Program-made: the position numbers and the translations under genes
NCBI GenBank assembly: GCA_003644265.1
Contig: QNBX01000013.1
Span: 1-49,539, forward strand
Direction of reading: 5' to 3'
Length of the DNA stretch: 49,539 nt
DNA from: Planctomycetota bacterium
GTDB lineage: Bacteria > Planctomycetota > B15-G4
In this document: positions 15,260 to 23,964 of the stretch, piece by piece
Numbering within the stretch: the first letter of the stretch is position 1
Layout of the letters: each line of letters begins with the position of its first letter
The notes under the pieces: model-generated
The model's input: the letters and a program-made list of their open reading frames with translations, nothing else
What the model was told of the DNA's origin: nothing
Databases searched by the model: none

Positions 15260-17851
15260 ATGCGTGTCACCCTCGCTCTGTTTGCACCGCTGCTGCTGCT
15301 GCTCGCTCCGCGGGCGGACGCCGGCCGTACGCTCTGGGTCGGGCCGCGGCCGGTCTGGCTGGCCACCGAGGTCGGCCTGCCCGACGGCCCGGTCATGCCG
15401 TCGCTGGGCCAGGCCCTGGCGGCCGCGCGGGACGGCGACACGATCGTCGTCCCCGGCGGTGAGCATGGCGGCGAGCTGGTGGTGGAGGCCTCCGTGCGCA
15501 TCCTCGGCTTCGGCCGCTCGGAGCTACCCCGGCTGCACAAGCGGCTCGTGATCCGGGCCGACGACGTGCTGGTGGACCGCTTGGCCCTGGCCGCCGCCAC
15601 GCCCTCCGCCGTGCTGGTGGACGGGGCCGCGCGCACGACCATCCGGCGCTGCGAGCTGCGCCGGGCCACCGAGGGCCTGCACCTGGTGGACGCCACCGAC
15701 GCGCGCATCGAGGACAACCTGTTTGAGCGCGTGAACCGGGCCATCTTCATCGACGGCGGCGAGGGCCACCGCGTCAGCGGCAACCTGATCCACCATGCGG
15801 CCATGTACGCCGTTGAGGTCTCCGGCGCGTGCGACGTGGTGTTGGAGCGCAACCAGCTGAGGCGCCCCGACTGGACCGGCGTGGTGGTGCACTCCGGCGC
15901 GCAGGTGATCGCCCGCGACAACCTGATCGTGGGCGGCGACGTGGGCTTCTCCATCCAGACCGACGACAACCTGCTCAGCGGCAACGTGGTGCAGGCGGCC
16001 GGGCGCGGCGTCCTGGTGGGGGTCAGTCCGCGCGGTGTCGACCCGACGGCGCGGCACGCCACCGGCTTTCTGGATGCGGTGGACGGCGGCCCCACGCTGC
16101 ACCCACGCGGCAACCGGCTGCTCGACAACCGCATGCAGGCCTGCCGCAACGAGGGCATCCTGCTGCGCGGCGCGCTGGACACGATCGTGGAGGGCAACAC
16201 CGTGCGCGGCGGGCTGCATGGCCTGGTGCTCATGTCCGCCGCCAGCGGCAACCGCGTGGTGCGCAACGACGTGAGCGACGTGTCGCGTGCCGGCGCGGCC
16301 GTGGTCGGCAGCTCGGGCAACGAGCTCGGCGACCTGCCCAGCGTGCGCCTGATCAACGCCCCCGGCAACGCCCTGCAGCGCTGTGGCGAGGTGACCGAGG
16401 GCGGCCCCGGCTACGACCTGCCCGACCCGCCGCGCGCGCCCCTCGGCGGCGGCCGGCTGCTGCTGTTCGGCGACCTGCACACCCACTCGCTGCTCTCGGA
16501 CGGTTGCACCACTCCGGCCGAGATCCTGACCTACGCCCGCGACGTGCTGGGCCTGCCCTTCTGCGCGCTGTCCGATCATGGCGAGGTGCTCGACCGGCAG
16601 CCCGGGCGCTGGCCCGGGCTCAACCGCACCTGCATCGAGCAGTCGTTGCCCGGGCGTTTCGTGGCCATCCCCGGCTACGAGGTGACCTATCCCGTGTTCT
16701 GGGACGGTCACTACAACGTGTACTACCCGCACGATCGGGGCCTGTTGCACCGGGCGCCGTACGACGACTACACCGGGCTGAGCCCCACCGAGACCTTCAC
16801 GCCGGCGCGTCTGCTACAGGCTCTGCGCGACGAAGACACCGACGCCTTGGTCGTGCGCCACCACTTCGGTCCGACGCAGGACTACTGGCTGGACGCGCCC
16901 GAGGACCCCGAGCTGGTCCCGCTGACAGAGATCTGTTCGGTGCACGGCATCTTCGCGGGCGATCAAGACCTCGACACCAACGGGAACGACCGCCGCTACG
17001 AGGGGCTGCCACACAACGGCTCGGTGCGTCAGGGGCTGGAGGCGGGCCGCGTGTTCGGCATCGTGGCCTCCAGTGACAGCCACTACGGCTACCCGGCCGA
17101 CCGCGGCATGCTGGCCGTGCTGTCCGACGGTGTCGACATCGAGTCGCTGTTCGAGGCCATGCGCGCGCGCCGCACCTACGGCACCACCGGCGCGCCCATC
17201 GAGCTGGGCTTCACCGTCAACGGCGCGCCCATGGGCTCGGTGCTGGAGCTCGCGCCCGCCGCCGTGGTGCAGGCCGAGGTCACCGGCACCGCGACGATCG
17301 TGTCGCTCGAGCTGCTGCGCGACGGCCAGGTGGTGGCGCTTGGGGCGGTCGACGGCGTGCGCGCGCAGCTCACGTATGCCGACGCGAGCGCCCCCGTCCC
17401 CGGTCGCCGATACCGCGTGCGCGCGCTGCAGCAGGACGGTCAGGCCGCGTGGTCTTCGCCGGTCTGGTTCGAGCCGCCGGCGCCCCTGCGGGCCGACCCT
17501 GCACGCAGCCTCGACCGCGAGCGCATGGCGCTGATGCTGTACGCGGCCTCCCTGCGTGCCTGGCACAAGCTGCCCCTGGGACGGCTCGACGGGCTCTCGC
17601 CGGCCCAGGCCCTGGCCGACCCCACGACGCGCCCCTTGGCGCTCGAGCTGTGGGCCGGCTGGGTGGCCTCCGCTCAAACCGTGAACGAACTGGCTGTGGA
17701 GCTGGGGCTCACGGACCGCGGGCTGTCCGGCCGCGTGGTCGATCGCTGGCACAAGCGCTGGGGCGGCCAGCTGCCCGTGACGGTGGCCCAGGTCAATCCC
17801 GTGCTCGACCTCGGGGCCATGGCGGCCGTACTGGGTGTGGAGTTGCCGTAG
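15260..17851 (+). CDS. Exported right-handed beta-helix protein fused to a PHP-type phosphoesterase
   Basis: An 863-residue protein with a clear signal peptide (LALFAPLLLLLAPRADA). Residues ~45-375 are a parallel beta-helix of the NosD/pectate-lyase-like kind, with short repeats such as DNLFERVNRAIFI, ERNQLRRPDWTGVVV and EGNTVRGGLHGLVLM. Residues ~400-690 form a PHP domain with its metal ligands in order: GDLHTHS (His407, 409), LSDHGE, PGYEV, VVRHHFGP and SSDSHYG, closest to DUF3604-type proteins. The C-terminal ~170 residues are helical (LMLYAASLRAWHKLP ...) and unassigned. A secreted beta-helix tied to a metal-dependent hydrolase suggests binding and cleavage of an extracellular polymer, perhaps a phosphorylated glycan. 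ATG 15260 was chosen because the signal peptide starts there. It is transcribed divergently from the radical SAM operon. Confidence 0.85.
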   Translation: MRVTLALFAPLLLLLAPRADAGRTLWVGPRPVWLATEVGLPDGPVMPSLGQALAAARDGDTIVVPGGEHGGELVVEASVRILGFGRSELPRLHKRLVIRADDVLVDRLALAAATPSAVLVDGAARTTIRRCELRRATEGLHLVDATDARIEDNLFERVNRAIFIDGGEGHRVSGNLIHHAAMYAVEVSGACDVVLERNQLRRPDWTGVVVHSGAQVIARDNLIVGGDVGFSIQTDDNLLSGNVVQAAGRGVLVGVSPRGVDPTARHATGFLDAVDGGPTLHPRGNRLLDNRMQACRNEGILLRGALDTIVEGNTVRGGLHGLVLMSAASGNRVVRNDVSDVSRAGAAVVGSSGNELGDLPSVRLINAPGNALQRCGEVTEGGPGYDLPDPPRAPLGGGRLLLFGDLHTHSLLSDGCTTPAEILTYARDVLGLPFCALSDHGEVLDRQPGRWPGLNRTCIEQSLPGRFVAIPGYEVTYPVFWDGHYNVYYPHDRGLLHRAPYDDYTGLSPTETFTPARLLQALRDEDTDALVVRHHFGPTQDYWLDAPEDPELVPLTEICSVHGIFAGDQDLDTNGNDRRYEGLPHNGSVRQGLEAGRVFGIVASSDSHYGYPADRGMLAVLSDGVDIESLFEAMRARRTYGTTGAPIELGFTVNGAPMGSVLELAPAAVVQAEVTGTATIVSLELLRDGQVVALGAVDGVRAQLTYADASAPVPGRRYRVRALQQDGQAAWSSPVWFEPPAPLRADPARSLDRERMALMLYAASLRAWHKLPLGRLDGLSPAQALADPTTRPLALELWAGWVASAQTVNELAVELGLTDRGLSGRVVDRWHKRWGGQLPVTVAQVNPVLDLGAMAAVLGVELP

Positions 17852-17867
17852 CCCGGCGCGCCGACCG

Positions 17868-20800
17868 TCACCAGTCGCAGAGCTCGGCCACCCAGGCTGC
17901 GGAGCCGTCGTGCAGCCAGTCGTCGAGTTGGGCCGGCTGCTTGAGCTGGCGACCGCGCCGCGTGGGCACCAGCAGGTACGCGCAGCGTGCGTCCGGCAGG
18001 GCGCTCACGTCACCCCAGAGCTGCTCGATCTGCAGCACGGGGAACACGTCCTCGTGACCGCGGCCCCAGCGTTGCTTGACCTCGCGCAGCACCACGTAGG
18101 CCGGCAGTCGGTCCAGGAAGGCGTCGGCGGCCGCGCCCACGTCGGGTCCGCCCGCCAGCAGCGCCGCGCGATCCAGGCCCATCAGCGCCAGCAAGTCGTC
18201 GACCTCGACCCAGGTGGTCATGCAGCTGTAGCGCGAGAGACGCAGCTCGTCCTGTTCGCGCGGCAAGGCCACGGACTCGATCAGCCGCAGGGCGCCATCG
18301 ACCCGCGCCAGGCCGCCGCCCTTGTCGTCCACCCGGCGCGGCACGACCTCGAAGCTGAGGGCGGCGCCGCCGGCTCGGTGCGCTCCCAGCAGGGCCGGGT
18401 CGATCCAGGCGCCCACCGTGTCCACGTTGTGGACCAGCAGCGTGCGCAGCTGCGGCCGCTCGCGCAGCAGCGCGGCCAGGGTGCCGTTGGCCACCAGATT
18501 GGGCAGCTCGGCCGCGTGCCCCGGCGGGTGGATGCACTGCTCGGGCAGGTTGTCGCGGTAGTCGCCGGCCTCGCCGCGCTCGCGGGCCCAGGCCATCAGC
18601 GCGGCCTCGCTACTCTCTCGCACGCGTTGGGCCTCGGGCTCGAGGCGCGCGCGCGCGCTCTGCTCCCAGGCGAAGCTCAGGTCGGCGACGGTGGGCACGA
18701 AGCGCAGCCCGACGCGGTCTCCGGCGGAGAGGCGCGGCGCGTCCGGTCCGGTGGCCTTGGTCCAGGCCGCGAGGGCCTCGTGGGTGAGGTGGCTGGTGGT
18801 CAGCACGTGCGGCAGCGGCTGCCCGCACAGCCGGGCGCTGCGCCGCGCCTTGGCGGCGTGCAGCTCCACGAACGAACGCTGCCGTCCGCCCAACTCGACG
18901 AAGGGCGAGAGGGCTTTGACCGTGCCGGCGCCGCGGGTCCAGCGCGTGCCCGAGCCGCCGGCCAGGGTCACCAGCGCCAGCTCGCCGGCGGCCAGGGCGG
19001 CCTGGCCCATGGCCACGGTCGCGGGGTCCGGCGCCCCGCGAAGATCGCGGGCGTCGTCCGGGCGCGCGTCCTCCAGCCGCGTTTCCGGCGGCAGTCGATT
19101 GCGCGCCAGGCCCATGCGACCGGCGAGCAGCTCGGTGCGCCGCCGCTCATGCAGCGCCGGGTCGAAGCCATGGCGCGCGAGCAGCTCATCGAGCGGCTGG
19201 GTGGCCACCGCGGCGCCGGTTCGCAGGCGCGGATCGCCGGCTGCGTTGGAGTCATCGGGCGGGTCAGCCTGGTCGGACAGGTCGGCTCCCTGGGACTCGC
19301 CTGATGCGCCCGCAGCGCCGGGCCCAACGGACACACGGCTCGGTGGCTCGACCTGGGCCACGCTGCCCTGCTCGTTCACGGCGAAGTCGTACACGACCGG
19401 GTCCATGGCGAAGGGCAGGCCGCGTTCGTGGCTCGCCTTGCAGCGCGCCAGGATCTGCGGCAGCAGCTCCAGCGCGGCGGGGCGCGCGGCCGGGGTGAAC
19501 AGCAGCCCCATGCCGCCGCCGGACATGCCTCCCAACATCCAGAAGCCCAGGAAGCCCGGGCCGAATTGTCGCTGCACGGCGTGCACCAGATCGGCGGTGA
19601 AGGCGTTGTGAGCCCAGGGCACGATGTCGCGGATGGGGCCGAAGAAGTTGCGCTGGGTGGCGTTTCCCAGGGCGGGCATGTCGCCCGCCAGCAGGGCGGC
19701 GTGGATCTCGTCGAACAGGCTGCGCGCCTCGGAGCGTGCGCTCCACGCGGGCTGCGAGCGCAGCAGGTAGCGCTCGGTGACCAACTCCAGCAGCGGGCCG
19801 ACGTCCTGGGCCATGCCGCCGTGAATCAGCACCAGGCTGGCGCACAACCGATCGAGCGCTGCGCGCGGAAGCCCGGGTGGTCCCAGCAGCGTGTGGGAGG
19901 GCAGCAGGCGGCCGCGGCTCAGGCCCCACTCGACGTCACCCTCCCGCGCCGGCACGCCCTCGATCAGCTTGACGCCGGGCCACAGGCCGCCCGAGTCTTG
20001 CCAGCCGCCGCCCGACCCGCCCAGCCACTCTCCCAGCAAGGCGCGGGCGCACACGAGCCTTCGCGTGGTCTCGTCCAGCGGACCGCTGGCGGCGTCGGTC
20101 TGGCCCGTGACGCGCATGAGCGCCGCCACGATGGCAGCCAGCAGGGAGGTCGACACCGCCAGGCGCGAGCCCTTGGGGATGTCGTGCACGCTGGTGCGGA
20201 GCTCCAGCCCGCGCCCCGGCCCGCAGACCATGCCCAGCAGCGGCTCCAGCGCGCCACCGGCCGCGCGCAGCCCCGGCGGCGTCAGGCCCGAGGCCACGAT
20301 GCCCGCCCGCAGCAGGCCCAGGTGATCGGCGCCGAAGTCGAACACGTCGGCCACGCTGTGCAGTTCGGCGCGCGCCGCGAGGTCGACGCTGTGCAGGCGG
20401 ATCAGCGGCTGATCGATGCAGCGTACGCGCGCCTCCACCGGCGGCCGCGGTGACCGCCCTCGCCCGCGTACGGCCAGGTCGATGGACACGTTGAGCACGC
20501 GCGCGCCGGCCGGGTCGTCCATGGCCAGGAAGAAGATGTCGCTCCACGCGCTGTGGGAGAGGTCCATGCGCACGGGGGTGCGCTCGACCAGCCAGCTGCG
20601 CGGCGTTGCCAGCAGCACGGGCGCGAGCCGCAGCGGGTGCGGCGTGTGGACGTCGCGCGGCTCGAACATCCAGCGGTTGTCCGGCAGGCTGCGGACGCTG
20701 TGGCGCACCTGACGCGCCAGGGTCGAGAACAGCAGCCCGCGGCAGGCGGACGCGAGCGCGCTGGAGTTGGCCTCGCTGGGACCTCGCCGTTGCTGCTCGG

Positions 20801-21107
20801 CCCCAAAGACATCGAGCGCCTGCTCGAAGCGGCGCGCCAGCAAGTGCTCCAAGCCCGCTTCTGACACGGCACCCGGTGCGGCGTGGTGTTCGGCGTGGGC
20901 CAGCAGCACGTCGCGCTGCAGGGCGGCCGCGAAGGCCAGCGCGCGCACCTGCGCATACAGGTTGTCGGTCTTGTGCCGGAAGTCGTGCAGGGCCTCGCAG
21001 GCCGAGAGCGCGTCGGAGGGAGAGCACCCGGCGATCAAGCGCTCCAGCGGCTGATCAACCAGCTCTGGCTGCTGTCCCGTGAGTGCGTCCAGGAGGCGCT
21101 GATGCAA
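17868..21107 (-). CDS. Bifunctional GHMP sugar kinase / UDPGP-type pyrophosphorylase fusion
   Basis: With a TTG start at 21107 the protein has 1,079 residues. The N-terminal half is a GHMP kinase resembling fucokinases: motif 1 VRMDLSHSAWSD (~179-190), motif 2 PKGSRLAVSTS (~311-321), motif 3 GGMSGGGMGLLF (~527-538). After an acidic, low-complexity linker (~590-640), a UDP-sugar pyrophosphorylase-type domain begins with LVTLAGGSGTRW (~712-723) and Lys731. It would phosphorylate a free sugar at C1 and activate it with an NTP, as a salvage enzyme. In FKP-type fusions the pyrophosphorylase precedes the kinase; here the order is reversed. No ATG or GTG lies near the expected start; the frame stays open upstream to an ATG at 21263 inside the preceding gene, so the start is uncertain. 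Its 3' end is 16 bp from the convergent gene. Confidence 0.82.
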   Translation of the reverse strand: MHQRLLDALTGQQPELVDQPLERLIAGCSPSDALSACEALHDFRHKTDNLYAQVRALAFAAALQRDVLLAHAEHHAAPGAVSEAGLEHLLARRFEQALDVFGAEQQRRGPSEANSSALASACRGLLFSTLARQVRHSVRSLPDNRWMFEPRDVHTPHPLRLAPVLLATPRSWLVERTPVRMDLSHSAWSDIFFLAMDDPAGARVLNVSIDLAVRGRGRSPRPPVEARVRCIDQPLIRLHSVDLAARAELHSVADVFDFGADHLGLLRAGIVASGLTPPGLRAAGGALEPLLGMVCGPGRGLELRTSVHDIPKGSRLAVSTSLLAAIVAALMRVTGQTDAASGPLDETTRRLVCARALLGEWLGGSGGGWQDSGGLWPGVKLIEGVPAREGDVEWGLSRGRLLPSHTLLGPPGLPRAALDRLCASLVLIHGGMAQDVGPLLELVTERYLLRSQPAWSARSEARSLFDEIHAALLAGDMPALGNATQRNFFGPIRDIVPWAHNAFTADLVHAVQRQFGPGFLGFWMLGGMSGGGMGLLFTPAARPAALELLPQILARCKASHERGLPFAMDPVVYDFAVNEQGSVAQVEPPSRVSVGPGAAGASGESQGADLSDQADPPDDSNAAGDPRLRTGAAVATQPLDELLARHGFDPALHERRRTELLAGRMGLARNRLPPETRLEDARPDDARDLRGAPDPATVAMGQAALAAGELALVTLAGGSGTRWTRGAGTVKALSPFVELGGRQRSFVELHAAKARRSARLCGQPLPHVLTTSHLTHEALAAWTKATGPDAPRLSAGDRVGLRFVPTVADLSFAWEQSARARLEPEAQRVRESSEAALMAWARERGEAGDYRDNLPEQCIHPPGHAAELPNLVANGTLAALLRERPQLRTLLVHNVDTVGAWIDPALLGAHRAGGAALSFEVVPRRVDDKGGGLARVDGALRLIESVALPREQDELRLSRYSCMTTWVEVDDLLALMGLDRAALLAGGPDVGAAADAFLDRLPAYVVLREVKQRWGRGHEDVFPVLQIEQLWGDVSALPDARCAYLLVPTRRGRQLKQPAQLDDWLHDGSAAWVAELCDW

Positions 21108-21183
21108 GGCGTGCGGGTCCCGGGGTCCGGTGGGAGCGTGGCTGAGGCGCTCCCGTTGTGCCGCCGGGCTCTGGGCCCCGGGC

Positions 21184-21861
21184 TCAGTCCTTGATCGGCG
21201 GCCGCACCACGATCCAGTTGTCGCGGCCGCGGCGCTTGATGGGTTCGTACCAGGTGTCGGCATACTCGCGGTAGGTGGTGTTGCCTACCGTGACCGCGCG
21301 CGCCAGCGGCGGGGCCTCGTCCAGGATGGCGCCCACCGGAGAATCCACGCGTACGTACTCCACCGAGCCGTAGCTGAAGCGGGGGCGGTAGAACAGGCCC
21401 AGGTGGTAGCGGTAGCGCTGGCCCTTCACCCGCAGCTCGATGTGCTCCTCGGGCAGTTCGCTGATGCTGCTGCCGACTGGGGGGACGGCGGGCATGGAGG
21501 CCGCAGCGGGCTCGCCGCCGGACGCACCGGGCTGGGCCTGGCCGGGCGTGTTGGCTGGGGCCGGAGCCTCGGCCTCGGTCTCCAGTGGGTAGCCGTAGCG
21601 CGGGTCGCCACCGGCGCCGGGGGAGTGGCCCTGGCGGATCGAGCCGGAGTTGGCGCGGGTGGCGCCGGCGGGGTTGGAGCGACTGTGAGTGCGGCGCGAG
21701 GTGTCCCCGCGCACGCCGCCGCTGCCGTAGCGCACCGAGCCGTAGCCGCCACCGCGGCCGTACGCGCCTCCGCGCACACCGCCGCGCTGGGAGCTGGCCT
21801 CCGGGGCCATCAGCGTCGCGGCCAGCAGCAGCAGCCCGACACGCAGGATCGTGTGTCTCAT
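21184..21861 (-). CDS. Exported Gly/Arg/Ser-rich protein (DUF6515-like)
   Basis: A 225-residue protein with a signal peptide (MRHTILRVGLLLLAATLMAPEASS), then about 60 residues of low-complexity GGVRGGAYGRGGGYGS-type sequence, an Ala/Pro-rich linker, and a compact C-terminal domain (HIELRVKGQRYRYHLGLFYRP ... VGNTTYREYADTWYEP) with the tandem short beta-segment pattern of DUF6515-type periplasmic proteins. No catalytic motif is seen. It overlaps the DUF2092-like lipoprotein gene by 4 bp (ATGA), and the kinase-pyrophosphorylase gene follows, so the three are probably one transcript. Function unknown; an envelope or matrix role fits the composition. Confidence 0.75.
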   Translation of the reverse strand: MRHTILRVGLLLLAATLMAPEASSQRGGVRGGAYGRGGGYGSVRYGSGGVRGDTSRRTHSRSNPAGATRANSGSIRQGHSPGAGGDPRYGYPLETEAEAPAPANTPGQAQPGASGGEPAAASMPAVPPVGSSISELPEEHIELRVKGQRYRYHLGLFYRPRFSYGSVEYVRVDSPVGAILDEAPPLARAVTVGNTTYREYADTWYEPIKRRGRDNWIVVRPPIKD

Positions 21862-22619
21862 CGTCCCGTCTCATTCAGCAGGGGTTGCAGATCAATGGGC
21901 TCGTACGAGTCCGGCAGGCGCGCCTTGAACTCGGTGGCCGAGAAGCGTGAGGGCGCCTCGACCTTCTCGACCCAGAGCGTGAACTGGGGCTCGCCGCGCT
22001 GCTGCCAGTACGTGATCACGAGCTTCTTGAGGCGCTCGTCGCGCTCGCCGATCCAGATCTGGAAGTCGAGCTTGTCGCGCTGAATGGCCAGGTGATGACA
22101 GGGCTCGTCCTTCACGAAGCCGATGCCCACGTAGGTGCCCGTCAGGGCGCCCTCCATGAACACGGCGTAGGGGTCGGACGAGATGATGTCCGCCAGCGGC
22201 GTGGAGATGCCGTAGTCGTTCCAGAGCATGTCCATCATGTCGTCGATGCTGCCGGGGTCGTCGAGCGTGGAGTAGACCTGGTGGTCGTGGTCGGCCAGCG
22301 TGATGGTCTCGCCGTCCTTCCAGAGCGAGCGGTGGGCCTTGTCGCCCTCGGTCTCCACGTGCAGCAGCGACGGGCGCGAGATGGTGATCTTCCGGCGGTG
22401 GGTGAACTGCAGCTTCTGCAGCGTGGGCAGCACCTCGTCCACGGAGTCCACCACGGTGAAGCTCAGATCGCGCTGGTCGCGGGCCCGATCGCAGACCGTG
22501 TGCATGAGCTGCTCGACGCGCGGGTCGATCGAGCCGGTCTGCTGCTTCTGGATGACGTCGTCGCTGGCGCAGGCCGCGGCCAGCAGGAGCAGAGGGAGGA
22601 GCAGCAGGGTCGAGCGCAT
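21858..22619 (-). CDS. DUF2092-like periplasmic lipoprotein
   Basis: A 253-residue protein with lipobox LLAAAC directly after a short hydrophobic leader (LLLLPLLLL). The rest matches DUF2092-type proteins, which share the LolA/LolB-like half-barrel: LQKLQFTHRRKITISRPSLL, VETEGDKAHRSLWKDGETITL, the HxHLAIQRDKLDFQIWI strand and LVITYWQQRGEPQFTLWV. Such proteins sit in the periplasm and have no demonstrated enzyme activity; by fold they may bind a lipid. The gene starts the minus-strand run 22619-17868 and faces the glutamate-dehydrogenase-family gene across a 151-bp divergent gap. In that gap a TATTCT at about 22665 is the only AT-rich spot. Confidence 0.8.
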   Translation of the reverse strand: MRSTLLLLPLLLLAAACASDDVIQKQQTGSIDPRVEQLMHTVCDRARDQRDLSFTVVDSVDEVLPTLQKLQFTHRRKITISRPSLLHVETEGDKAHRSLWKDGETITLADHDHQVYSTLDDPGSIDDMMDMLWNDYGISTPLADIISSDPYAVFMEGALTGTYVGIGFVKDEPCHHLAIQRDKLDFQIWIGERDERLKKLVITYWQQRGEPQFTLWVEKVEAPSRFSATEFKARLPDSYEPIDLQPLLNETGR

Positions 22620-22770
22620 GATCGGATGCTCATGGGGAGGGCTGATGGGTCCGGGGCTATTCTAGCCTGGAAGGGGCCCCGCGTTCGTCGCGCCTCTGCC
22701 GGGGCGATGGTAGGGTTCTCGGCCCGGCTGTCTCTGCCCCGTCGCCGGCCGCCGCCACGGAGCGAGCCCC

Positions 22771-23964
22771 ATGTCTTCCGCCGAGTCGCGCCAGGACTTC
22801 TTCGTCCAGCTGCAGCAGGACATCCTCGATTTCCACCGCATCAAGCCGGAGCTCGAGCTCTCGGTGCGGGATCCGGACCTCGATGTGGAAGGCTACGTGG
22901 TGGTCTGGAACCTGCCCGAGCCCGGCGGCTTCGGCAAGGGCGGCACGCGCGTCACGCCCACCGTCTCGCTGGATGAGGTGGGCATGCTGGCGCGCACCAT
23001 GTCGCTCAAGAACGCGGCCGCGGGCGTGCCCATGGGCGGCGCCAAGTCGGGCATCCGCGGCAACCCGCGGGGCCCCGGCTTCAAGCAGCAGTTCCAGGCC
23101 ATCGCCCGGCGCTTCAAGCCGCTCTTCCCGGAGCACGGCGGACCCTTCGGTGGCATGGGTTTCGACATGGGCGCGCGCCCCGAGTTCGTGGATTGGTTCA
23201 TCGAGGCCACCGGCATGCCGCAGCGCTTCACGGGCAAGCCCGCGGAGCTGGGCGGCACGGACTACGACCTGCACGGCATCGCGGGGCTGGGAGTGGCCGT
23301 GGCGGCGCGCGCCGCGCTGATGGCCGCCGGCGGGACGGCCGAGGGAGCCAGCTTCGCCGTGCAGGGCCTGGGGGCCATGGGCGCCGGCGTGGTGCGCTGG
23401 TTCAGCAGCTTCGGCGGCCACGCGCGCTGGGTCTCCGACCCGCTGGTGGGCGGCGCCTGGGAGCTGCCCGACGAGCTCGACCCTGCCGCACGTCAGCAGA
23501 TCGTGGACGCCATCACGGCCATGGACCGCGAGCGGCTGCACGAGCTGCTGCGCGAGCACGGCAAGAACATCGGCCCTCCCCAGGCGGTACTCTACCAGGA
23601 CGTCGACGTGCTCTTTCCCTGCGCGGTGCATGACGTGATCCACAAGGGCAACGTCTCTGACGTGATCGCGCGCGTCGTCTCAGAGGGCGCCAACGGCCCC
23701 TGCACGGCTGACGCCCGCGACGCGTTGCAGGACCAGGGCGCGGTCGTGCTGCCGGACTTCCTGGCCAACTCGGGTGGCATCATCGCCGCCTGGGTCGAGA
23801 TGACCGAGCAGGGCGGCGACAAGGCCGCAGAAGCCAAGCGCCGCACCGAGCAGATCATCGACGCCAACGTGCGCAGGGTGCTGGCGGACGCGACGCGCCT
23901 GGACGTGTCGCCCTATCAGTCGGCCATGTCCATGGCGCTGCGGCGTGTGTTCCGGCGCGAGTGA
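22771..23964 (+). CDS. Glu/Leu/Phe/Val dehydrogenase family protein
   Basis: A 397-residue amino-acid dehydrogenase. The substrate domain shows GGTRVTPTVSLDEVGMLARTMSLK and PMGGAKSGI, in which Lys92 aligns with the family's catalytic Lys. GGTDYDLHGIAGLGVAVAARAAL joins the halves, and the Rossmann motif is VQGLGAMGAGVV. Near the end, VSEGANGPCTADARDAL and PDFLANSGGIIAAWVE are hallmark segments. It should interconvert a 2-oxo acid and its amino acid (most often glutamate) with NAD(P). Length is close to the usual 410-430. ATG 22771 directly precedes the domain. The next gene starts inside its stop codon (GTGA), which ties it to a membrane protein of unrelated type. Confidence 0.9.
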   Translation: MSSAESRQDFFVQLQQDILDFHRIKPELELSVRDPDLDVEGYVVVWNLPEPGGFGKGGTRVTPTVSLDEVGMLARTMSLKNAAAGVPMGGAKSGIRGNPRGPGFKQQFQAIARRFKPLFPEHGGPFGGMGFDMGARPEFVDWFIEATGMPQRFTGKPAELGGTDYDLHGIAGLGVAVAARAALMAAGGTAEGASFAVQGLGAMGAGVVRWFSSFGGHARWVSDPLVGGAWELPDELDPAARQQIVDAITAMDRERLHELLREHGKNIGPPQAVLYQDVDVLFPCAVHDVIHKGNVSDVIARVVSEGANGPCTADARDALQDQGAVVLPDFLANSGGIIAAWVEMTEQGGDKAAEAKRRTEQIIDANVRRVLADATRLDVSPYQSAMSMALRRVFRRE

